This document shows positions 1 through 5,158 of a stretch of DNA of 5,158 nucleotides, one piece after another (the first letter of the stretch is position 1; each line of letters starts with the position of its first letter). The position numbers and the translations under genes are program-made. The DNA is from Kiritimatiellia bacterium (GTDB lineage: Bacteria > Verrucomicrobiota > Kiritimatiellia > RFP12 > UBA1067): contig JAFPYE010000104.1 of assembly GCA_017412325.1 (NCBI GenBank), forward strand, positions 1-5,158. The letters are read 5' to 3'. The notes beneath the pieces are model-generated. The model did not search any database. It was not told where the DNA came from and saw only the letters and a list, made by a program, of their open reading frames with translations.

Positions 1-1782
1 CGAGTCGAGCGCGCTGGACCCGTTGCAGACGGCGGTTCTCAGCGCGTTGCCTTTGACTTTGAGGTTGCGGAGCGTGAAGTGGCTTTCGGGCAGGCTGGAG
101 ACGCTGACGCCGAGCTTTTCCGCCATCGCCCTTCTCGCCGTTTCGTCGAGCGAATGGTGGCCGCGATCGCATGCCTCCATCCGCCGTCCGCACTGGGCGA
201 TCTGGTCCTTGAAATCGTTCAGCACGTCCTTCGCATCCTTCTCGTTTTCCGCGGCGATGATGCGCTGCAGCGATTCCGGATGCCGCTGGCGAAGGGAAGT
301 CGCGGCCGACAAAAACGTGCCATCGCGCATCTTCACCCCGTCCGCTTCCAGACGGCTCCTCACCTCCGACTCCAGCAGGCGGATGGCGCCGGCCTTTATC
401 GCCCCGTCGATGTAGCCGTTGCGGATGGCCTCCGGGGTGGCTCTCGCCGCGTTGGGGTTGTCCTTGCCGATCAAGGCCGCGAGATCCTTGCCGTCGATCA
501 GAGACAATGCCGACGTGTTGTTGGGCAGACCGGCCGCTCCGTAACGTGCCCTGACTGCAAACGAGGCGGTGGTTTGGACAAGCTGGAAGGTGGCCGGCAG
601 CTTCTTCGGGGCGTTCTGCAGGTAGCTGCAGATCTTCTCGTTGAATTCGTTGGCGGTCAAGGCGGGGATGTAGGCTTTCTCGATGCGTTCAAGGGCAAGG
701 TCGGGGTCGGCGTTGGCCAGCGCCGCCATCACGGGCGCGCTGCCGCGAAGCGCATCGCCCTCAAGATCCATTGCGGACGAAACAAGGTTCTTCGCAAAGG
801 CGATCGCGTTTGCGTCATTGAGCTTGTTGACTGTTGAAAGGGTTTCGGCGTCGAATATTCCGCGATCGTTCAGTATCATTACGGCGACCACCCTGGCCTT
901 GCGCGCGGCTTGCGGATCGTTATCCAGGCTGTTCGCCCACGCGGTGCGATCCTGCTGGCTGGCAAGCGCCTTGAACTCCGCGCGGTAGTCAAGCTCCTCG
1001 TTGTACGGCGAGTTGTCGATCGAAAGGCGCACGATGATGTCCTCCAGATGGCGGACGAAGGCCTTTTCGCTGAGTCCCGTCGAAAGCAGCACCGTACTCC
1101 CGCCGGCTGCGGACCACTTGACCTCCGCCTTGACGTTGTCGCGCGGCTCGCCGTTGCATTTCATCAGCGTGGCGTCCAGGCACTCGCGCGCCGTGCTGAG
1201 CATCTCCTTGCGCGTTTGGCGGGGGAAAAAGTCCACATCGCCGGCCAATACCGACTGCAGCGCGGTGATGGCGTTGTTTTCGATGATCGAGCGGCGCGTC
1301 GCGAGTTCGGCGTTGACGGCGTCGCGGTCGGTCCGGTTCGCCGCGAGCGTGTCCGGGCTCAACCGGGGATGCACCTCGCTGACCGTGCGGATCGTCCCGG
1401 CCCCCATGTGCCCGTTGATGGTGTTCCGGTTGCGGTCGAGTATCTCGCGGATCTGCTGGCGCGACAGCGGCTTGACGCTGCGCTCGTGCAGAGTCTTGTC
1501 GACCGGCTTCATCGGCGCGAGGCCCAATTCCTTGCGGACGAAGTCCAGCTGATACTGGTCAACGCCGCCGGACGCGAGCGCCTTGACGAACGCGTTCTTG
1601 ATCGCCAGCACCTCCTCGTGCGAAATGTCGACTTTGTTGTAGCGTCTCAGCGTGACATGGTGGTTCACCTTGTCGATGGAGGTTTCGCTCGTGAGCTTCA
1701 CCTCGCCGGCGTTGTATTCGCCGGTCGAGATGTCCTGAAACTGCCGAAGCGAGATGTTGACGTTGTTAAGGTTGATGGCCAT
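1..1782 (-). CDS. Large unrecognised protein, N-terminal 594 residues (3' end outside window)
   Basis: Translating by hand from the ATG at 1782 to the left edge gives 594 codons with no stop, so the protein is longer still. I do not recognise a family. The N-terminus (MAINLNNVNISLRQFQDIS) has no signal peptide, and no membrane segment is visible. The rest looks soluble, largely helical and charged, with runs such as LSRQQIREILDRNRNTI (about 106-122) and a few scattered cysteines (for example in ARECLDATLMKC, about 198-209). No nucleotide-binding, protease or repeat motif stands out. AAGGA lies 7 bases before the ATG, and the 61-aa gene ends 36 bases upstream. Long open frames on the opposite strand have Arg-, Val- and His-heavy translations typical of antisense shadows. 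Base composition is clearly less GC-rich than rpoN, which suggests a different history or weaker codon selection. A leaderless secreted protein is possible but unsupported. Confidence 0.82.
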   Translation of the reverse strand, partial: MAINLNNVNISLRQFQDISTGEYNAGEVKLTSETSIDKVNHHVTLRRYNKVDISHEEVLAIKNAFVKALASGGVDQYQLDFVRKELGLAPMKPVDKTLHERSVKPLSRQQIREILDRNRNTINGHMGAGTIRTVSEVHPRLSPDTLAANRTDRDAVNAELATRRSIIENNAITALQSVLAGDVDFFPRQTRKEMLSTARECLDATLMKCNGEPRDNVKAEVKWSAAGGSTVLLSTGLSEKAFVRHLEDIIVRLSIDNSPYNEELDYRAEFKALASQQDRTAWANSLDNDPQAARKARVVAVMILNDRGIFDAETLSTVNKLNDANAIAFAKNLVSSAMDLEGDALRGSAPVMAALANADPDLALERIEKAYIPALTANEFNEKICSYLQNAPKKLPATFQLVQTTASFAVRARYGAAGLPNNTSALSLIDGKDLAALIGKDNPNAARATPEAIRNGYIDGAIKAGAIRLLESEVRSRLEADGVKMRDGTFLSAATSLRQRHPESLQRIIAAENEKDAKDVLNDFKDQIAQCGRRMEACDRGHHSLDETARRAMAEKLGVSVSSLPESHFTLRNLKVKGNALRTAVCNGSSALDS

Positions 1783-1789
1783 GGCTGAT

Positions 1790-1794
1790 TCCTT
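1790..1794 (-). promoter_or_regulatory. Ribosome binding site of the large unknown gene
   Basis: AAGGA on the minus strand, with 7 bases between it and the ATG at 1782. This is the best-spaced Shine-Dalgarno site in the left half and the main reason for choosing this start. Confidence 0.65.
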
Positions 1795-1818
1795 TCTGTT
1801 AAAAGCGTTCCGCTCGGT

Positions 1819-2004
1819 CTACACGCAACGCAGCAAAAAGTTACACATTTTCGCGCGCCCTTCGCGCGGGTCGTCCGTCTGCCACAGCTGCGCGTAGGGG
1901 TCGAGATACCGGACGCGCGTCGCGCCGAACGCGCCGAGCGCCGCACAGAACACAAGAAGCGCCACCGGTCCCGCCGTGGACGCAAGTGGCGCTTCGTGTT
2001 TCAT
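1819..2004 (-). CDS. Possible small exported or membrane-anchored peptide (61 aa)
   Basis: 61 residues, not recognised. A short N-terminus with one Lys is followed by a hydrophobic core at about residues 12-28 (GPVALLVFCAALGAFGA). This could be a signal peptide, with possible cleavage after GAFGA, or a membrane anchor. The remaining 33 residues are polar and start TRVRYLDPYAQLWQTDD. They end in MCNFLLRCV, with two cysteines five residues apart. LVFC does not fit a lipobox well because Phe precedes the Cys. The start lies 18 bases after the membrane-protein stop, and the stop lies 36 bases before the next gene, so an operon is plausible. Weak point: no good Shine-Dalgarno is visible before the ATG. 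It could be a chance open frame, but the arrangement of hydrophobic segment and polar tail makes a real gene somewhat more likely than not. Confidence 0.5.
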   Translation of the reverse strand: MKHEAPLASTAGPVALLVFCAALGAFGATRVRYLDPYAQLWQTDDPREGRAKMCNFLLRCV

Positions 2005-2022
2005 TCGGATTTCTGCTGGAAC

Positions 2023-2916
2023 TTACTTGGCCTCAATCGCCTTTCGCACCTCGTCCATCTTGCGCGGCAGGCTGAAGAGCGCGCGGTAGAGATCCAGCGT
2101 CAGCAGGACGAGCAGCATCAGGAAGTAGACGCCCAGCGGCAGCAGGAACGGCAGCATCACGCCCACGCTGAACACGAACACGGCCTCGAACCCGCTGGAG
2201 AACCACTTGACGACGCCGATCACGAGCGCGGCCAGCACGCTCACGCCGACGATCAGCGACAGGAGCGTCAGCACGATCTTCAGCGGGAAGATCAGGAGCG
2301 CCAGGGCTTCCTCGCCGCCGTTCTTCGGATAGTCCGGCTTGACGCCGATGATCGCCGGGCGCGTGCAGACGATGGTGAAGAGCACCGCCACCAGCGCGAC
2401 GACCAGCCCGCTCACGAGCGCGTTCGAGTTGAACTGGCAGATGAGGTAAAGTGCCGTCAGGATGCCGCCCAGGCCGACGACCACCTTCAGGATGTAGAGG
2501 AACTCCGGACGGATCACGTCCGCCTCGCCCTTCTCGATGAAGGAGCGCGTGAGCGACAGGGCCTTCGGCGTCAGGTGCAGCGAGAAGAGCGCCACGACCA
2601 GGATGACGAAATTGGAGACCACCGCCGAGAACGGCGCGTCGCACTTGATGGCCGAGACGAGTCCCGTCACGCACGCGAGCACGCCCGCGAGGGCGATGAG
2701 CGCCGGCAGGAAGGTGCCGATGTACTTGTTGGCCACGCCCAGCCACTTCTCCCACGGATGGTCGCCGATCAGGTTCAGTCCTTTCTCGATCCAGCCGTCG
2801 ACCTTGCCGCCGTACTGGGCGATCGTCGCCTCGACGTCGATCTTCTTGGCCGCCTCGGCCGCCGGGGCCGTCTCGTTGACCGTGGTTTCGTCCGTGGTTT
2901 TCGCTTCTTCGCTCAT
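2023..2916 (-). CDS. Polytopic inner-membrane protein of unknown function
   Basis: 297 residues, family not recognised. Residues 1-30 are hydrophilic, acidic and rich in Thr and Ala (MSEEAKTTDETTVNETAP), and 31-60 form an amphipathic stretch. Six likely membrane segments follow, at about 66-90, 97-115, 140-161, 165-184, 205-237 and 242-275. The fifth and sixth are long and may be re-entrant or tilted. The last 20 residues are basic and charged (PRKMDEVRKAIEAK). There is no signal peptide and no catalytic motif that I can name. Positive charges at the end suggest a cytoplasmic C-terminus. The ATG at 2916 is supported by GGAG at 2925-2922, 5 bases upstream. Upstream is rpoN across a 90-base gap with its own candidate promoter; downstream is a possible 61-aa gene 18 bases away. 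It could be a transporter-like, channel-like or scaffold protein; the sequence does not decide. Confidence 0.85.
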   Translation of the reverse strand: MSEEAKTTDETTVNETAPAAEAAKKIDVEATIAQYGGKVDGWIEKGLNLIGDHPWEKWLGVANKYIGTFLPALIALAGVLACVTGLVSAIKCDAPFSAVVSNFVILVVALFSLHLTPKALSLTRSFIEKGEADVIRPEFLYILKVVVGLGGILTALYLICQFNSNALVSGLVVALVAVLFTIVCTRPAIIGVKPDYPKNGGEEALALLIFPLKIVLTLLSLIVGVSVLAALVIGVVKWFSSGFEAVFVFSVGVMLPFLLPLGVYFLMLLVLLTLDLYRALFSLPRKMDEVRKAIEAK

Positions 2917-2921
2917 ACTGA

Positions 2922-2925
2922 CTCC
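2922..2925 (-). promoter_or_regulatory. Ribosome binding site of the membrane protein gene
   Basis: GGAG on the minus strand, 5 bases before the ATG at 2916. It fixes this ATG as the start over internal methionines, which are all far downstream (the next lies deep in the membrane region). Confidence 0.6.
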
Positions 2926-2948
2926 GTTTTCGGATTGTTGAAATGTCC

Positions 2949-2964
2949 GGACGGACGCCCGTCC
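2949..2964 (-). promoter_or_regulatory. Short GC-rich hairpin in the predicted 5' leader
   Basis: GGACGG (2949-2954) and CCGTCC (2959-2964) are exact complements around a 4-base loop, giving a 6-bp stem. If transcription starts near 2968, this hairpin sits at the very 5' end of the membrane-protein mRNA and could protect the transcript or affect its use. In a read-through transcript from rpoN the same arm could instead pair with the distal arm at 2989-2998. The stem is seen in the sequence; a function is inferred. Confidence 0.45.
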
Positions 2965-2974
2965 TGTAGCGCAC

Positions 2975-2983
2975 AGTATACCA
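2975..2983 (-). promoter_or_regulatory. Candidate extended -10 promoter for the leftward three-gene cluster
   Basis: The minus strand reads TGGTATACT, a TGN plus a TATACT hexamer that matches the extended -10 form of a housekeeping-sigma promoter. It lies about 60 bases before the membrane-protein ATG and between the two arms of the inverted repeat. No convincing -35 hexamer sits 16-18 bases upstream, which is typical of extended -10 promoters. Transcription would start near 2968. No -24/-12 sigma-54 promoter was found in this gap. Assignment is by pattern only. Confidence 0.45.
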
Positions 2984-3006
2984 TATTCCCGTCCGGACGT
3001 GTGGGT

Positions 3007-4446
3007 TTATTTGCCCGCACCGGCCCCAACGGCCCGTTCGGCGGTGCCGGGGAGGCCCAGCTTCAGGCGGTATTTGGCGACCGTGCGGCGCGCGACCTTC
3101 AACCCCGCCGCCGCAAGCGCCCGGGCGATCTTCTCGTCCGAGAGCGGCGCCGCCTTGTCCTCGCCGTCGATTAGCGCGCGGATCTTCTCCGCCACCTCGT
3201 CCTTCGACACCTCGCCGCCGTCCGCCGTCGCGAACCCCTGGCTGAAGAACTTCCGGAGCTCCACCGTGCCCTTCGGCGTCGAGACGTACTTGTCGTTCAC
3301 CGTGCGCGAGACGGTGGCGGGATGGACGCCCACCTGCGCCGCCACCTCGTGCATCGTCAGCGGCTTCAGCCCCTTCAGCCCCTTCTCGAAAAAGCCCGGC
3401 TGCGCGTCGAAGATCGCCTGCGCGATGTTCGTAATCGTCTCCTGCCGTCGCGCGACCGCCTCGGCGATGGCGTGCGCCGCCTGGATCCGCTCGCGGATGT
3501 ACGCCTTCGTCTCCGGGGGCAGCTTCGGGTCCTCCAGCATCTTCAGGTAGCGCGCGGAGATGCGGATGTCGGGCAGGCTCCGGTCGTCCACGCGCGCGAT
3601 CCAGCGGCCGTCCACCTGCCGCGCGTGCACCTCCGGGTTCACGTAGGTCACCGACTTGCCCGCGCGCACGTAGGCGCGCCCCGGCCGCGGCTCCAGCGTG
3701 CGCAGCGCCGCCAGCACGTCGTCGTACCGCTCGTCGCTCATGCCGAGGTCGGCTTCGACCGCCGCGCGCCGCCCCGCCGCGATGTCCTTCAGATGCCCGC
3801 GCGTCAGGATTTCGCGCACCTCCTCCCGGTAGGGCGAGCCGTCCAGCTTGTCGAGCTGCGCCAGGAGGCACTCCTCCACCGTCGTCGCGCCGCAGCCGAG
3901 CGGATCGAGCTTGCGGATCTCGCCCAGCACCGCGCGGATCTTCCGCTCGCTCTCGCCCGACACCATCACGATGTCGGGGACGGACCCCGCGAAAAAGCCG
4001 TTGTCGTCGAGTTCGCCGATCAGGATTTCCGCGAGCGGAATGTCCTTTTCGTCGAGGTCGGACATCGCAAGCTGGTTCAGGAGATGCTCTTCCAGCGTCT
4101 CTTCGCGCGTCTGCGAGTCGAAGAACCGCTGGCGGCGCTCGAGCGCGTCCTCGTCGGCGGTATACGCCGTCTCGGGGCGGTCGTCGTCCTCGGTGTAGTC
4201 GCTCGCGAACTCGCGTTCCTCGGCGTCCGACTCGTCCTCCTTCTGGGAAATCGTCTCGCGCTCCAGCGTCGGCTCGATCTCGTCGATGACGACGTTCTGC
4301 TCCATCTGGCGGAAGAGCTCGGCGCGCAGTTCGGGAAGACTCATCGCCAGCAGCGCGAGACTCTGCCGCTGGCCCTGCGAGAGCGCCTGGACCTGCGTTT
4401 GCGCCTGACGCTGGGTGCCGCGCTGCCCGAATCCGCCCGCCGCCAT
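3007..4446 (-). CDS. rpoN: RNA polymerase sigma-54 factor RpoN
   Basis: Alternative sigma factor that directs RNA polymerase to -24/-12 promoters and needs AAA+ enhancer-binding activators to open them. The frame gives 479 residues, a normal family length. Region I is a glutamine-rich helix at about residues 12-50 (QTQVQALSQGQRQSLALLAM). Region II is strongly acidic (about 55-102). The core-binding domain spans about 110-330. A helix-turn-helix lies at about 363-391 (LTMHEVAAQVGVHPATVSR), and the RpoN box ARRTVAKYR, which reads the -24 element, is at 452-460. The residue after the box is Leu rather than the usual Glu. The C-terminal tail (PGTAERAVGAGAGK) is rich in Gly and Ala. The ATG at 4446 was chosen because it follows the ATPase stop by 4 bases and has GAGGAG at 4462-4457, 10 bases upstream. 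This implies translational coupling to the ATPase gene. Which promoters it serves is not visible here. Confidence 0.97.
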   Translation of the reverse strand: MAAGGFGQRGTQRQAQTQVQALSQGQRQSLALLAMSLPELRAELFRQMEQNVVIDEIEPTLERETISQKEDESDAEEREFASDYTEDDDRPETAYTADEDALERRQRFFDSQTREETLEEHLLNQLAMSDLDEKDIPLAEILIGELDDNGFFAGSVPDIVMVSGESERKIRAVLGEIRKLDPLGCGATTVEECLLAQLDKLDGSPYREEVREILTRGHLKDIAAGRRAAVEADLGMSDERYDDVLAALRTLEPRPGRAYVRAGKSVTYVNPEVHARQVDGRWIARVDDRSLPDIRISARYLKMLEDPKLPPETKAYIRERIQAAHAIAEAVARRQETITNIAQAIFDAQPGFFEKGLKGLKPLTMHEVAAQVGVHPATVSRTVNDKYVSTPKGTVELRKFFSQGFATADGGEVSKDEVAEKIRALIDGEDKAAPLSDEKIARALAAAGLKVARRTVAKYRLKLGLPGTAERAVGAGAGK

Positions 4447-4450
4447 CGCG

Positions 4451-5158
4451 CTACTGCTCCTCGGTGACGCGCATGATTTCCTTGACGCTCGTGACGCCCC
4501 GGAACACCTTGGCCCAGCCGTCCTCGCGCAGCGTCTTCATGCCCTTGGCGAGCGAAAGGTCGCGGATCTGCGACGCGTTCTCGCGGCGGACGATCGCGCC
4601 CTCGATCTCCTCGTCCACCTCCAGCACCTCGAAAAGCGCGCGCCGCCCCTTGTAGCCCGTGCGCGTGCAGGCGTCGCAGCCAACCGGCTCGAACACCGTC
4701 TCGCGTTCCGGCGCGTAGGGAAGCGTGTAGTACTTGCGGTCGAGCGGCACTTCCTTCCGGCACGTCGGGCAGAGGCGGCGGCAGAGGCGCTGGCCCATCA
4801 CGCCCGCGACCGCCGATGCGATCAGGAACGGCTCCACGCCCATGTCGATGAGGCGCGGGAATGCGCCCGCCGCGTCGTTCGTGTGGAGCGTCGAAAAGAC
4901 CATGTGGCCCGTGAGCGAGGCGTTGATGGCGATTTCCGCCGTCTCGCGGTCGCGGATTTCGCCGACCATGATGATGTCCGGGTCCTGGCGCAGGAACGCG
5001 CGGAGCGCGCGGGCGAACGTCATGCCGATGTCGGCCTGCATCTGCACCTGGTTGATGCCCGCCATGTGGTATTCGATCGGGTCCTCGGCCGTCATGATGC
5101 GGACGTCGATCTTGTTCACTTCGGAGAGGAACGAGTAGAGCGACGTCGACTTGCCCGA
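4451..5158 (-). CDS. gspE: GspE/PilB-family secretion or pilus assembly ATPase, C-terminal part (5' end outside window)
   Basis: Cytoplasmic hexameric ATPase of the type II secretion / type IV pilus superfamily, which powers pseudopilus or pilus assembly at the inner membrane. 235 residues are visible, and family members are usually 500-570, so the N-terminal domain and the start codon lie beyond the right edge. The first visible residues, SGKSTSLY, are the end of the Walker A motif. Then follow the Asp box (TAEDPIEY, about residues 23-30), Walker B ([12 protein letters not shown], about 59-70) and the His box ([12 protein letters not shown], about 84-95). A tetracysteine zinc motif has its pairs at CPTC (about 130-133) and CDAC (about 161-164). 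The segment [19 protein letters not shown] resembles GspE slightly more than PilB, but a PilB role cannot be excluded. All catalytic motifs in view are intact. The stop (TAG) lies 4 bases before the rpoN start, so the two are probably cotranscribed. Family certain; GspE versus PilB uncertain. Confidence 0.93.
   Translation of the reverse strand, partial: SGKSTSLYSFLSEVNKIDVRIMTAEDPIEYHMAGINQVQMQADIGMTFARALRAFLRQDPDIIMVGEIRDRETAEIAINASLTGHMVFSTLHTNDAAGAFPRLIDMGVEPFLIASAVAGVMGQRLCRRLCPTCRKEVPLDRKYYTLPYAPERETVFEPVGCDACTRTGYKGRRALFEVLEVDEEIEGAIVRRENASQIRDLSLAKGMKTLREDGWAKVFRGVTSVKEIMRVTEEQ
4457..4462 (-). promoter_or_regulatory. Ribosome binding site of rpoN inside the end of the ATPase gene
   Basis: GAGGAG on the minus strand lies 10 bases before the rpoN ATG and overlaps the last codons of the upstream ATPase gene. 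This supports the chosen rpoN start. Spacing is slightly long but acceptable. Confidence 0.6.

Larger units (their letters stand above)
2945..2998. repeat. 10-bp inverted repeat with palindromic arms in the rpoN-membrane protein gap
   Basis: GTCCGGACGG at 2945-2954 is the exact reverse complement of CCGTCCGGAC at 2989-2998, with a 34-base spacer. Each arm contains the self-complementary octamer GTCCGGAC (2945-2952 and 2991-2998), with centres 46 bases apart. Such a pair of identical palindromes flanking a -10 element looks like two operator half-sites. The alternative is a long-loop hairpin at the 3' end of rpoN; the sequence after it on the minus strand (ATTTC) is a poor U-tract, so a classical terminator is less likely. 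Confidence 0.7.

Noticed and set aside
79..1788. Two long plus-strand open frames (79-837 and 910-1788) opposite the large unknown gene
   Set aside because: Their translations are Arg-, Val- and His-heavy, and the opposite minus frame is continuous with a better start site. They look like antisense shadows.
1798..1814. Mini-hairpin AGCG-GAA-CGCT followed by T residues on the minus strand between the 61-aa frame and the large gene
   Set aside because: The stem is only 4 bp and the T-run is short, so it is too weak to call a terminator.
2917..3006. Sigma-54 (-24/-12) promoter in the gap next to rpoN
   Set aside because: No GG-N10-GC element of the TGGCAC-N5-TTGC type was found on the minus strand in this gap.
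1996..3174. 392-codon plus-strand frame antisense to the membrane protein
   Set aside because: Its composition is a Gln/Arg/His/Asp-rich mirror of hydrophobic codons on the other strand, and it crosses the intergenic gap and the end of rpoN.
2033..3871. 612-codon minus-strand open frame spanning part of rpoN, the gap and most of the membrane protein
   Set aside because: Out of frame with two well-supported genes. Its translation is dominated by Arg, Gly, Ala and Pro, as expected from a GC-rich shadow frame.
3322..4467. 381-codon plus-strand frame antisense to rpoN
   Set aside because: It lies entirely opposite rpoN, which has unmistakable domain motifs. No independent evidence for expression.

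Overview
This window reads as a stretch of chromosome from a GC-rich, Gram-negative-type bacterium. The pairing of a type II secretion/type IV pilus ATPase with sigma-54 points that way. Phylum cannot be fixed from the sequence alone. All supported genes lie on the minus strand, so the genes are read from the right edge of the window to the left. No tRNA, rRNA, CRISPR array, transposase or insertion sequence was seen.

Right part (about 3007-5158): the C-terminal half of a GspE/PilB-type secretion ATPase enters from the window edge, beginning inside its Walker A motif. Four bases after its stop comes a complete rpoN (sigma-54), with a near-canonical RpoN box. The spacing implies one transcript, coupling a secretion or pilus motor with a specialised sigma factor.

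Middle (about 2917-3006): the only clear intergenic gap, 90 bases. It holds a 10-bp inverted repeat whose two arms each contain the palindrome GTCCGGAC. A candidate extended -10 promoter sits between the arms, and a small GC-rich hairpin follows it. This looks like a regulated promoter for the leftward genes.

Left part (1-2916): a polytopic membrane protein of unknown family (297 aa) is followed by a possible 61-aa exported or membrane-anchored peptide. Next comes a long reading frame that runs off the left edge (594 codons visible), encoding a large, soluble-looking protein I do not recognise. I translated this last frame by hand; it is uninterrupted and has a good Shine-Dalgarno site. Its DNA is visibly less GC-rich than the rpoN region. 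The three genes are close together (18 and 36 bases apart) and may form an operon from the promoter at about 2975-2983.

The right half is ordinary conserved machinery. The novelty candidates are the unknown three-gene module and its structured promoter region. A functional link between the module and sigma-54 or secretion is only inferred from position.
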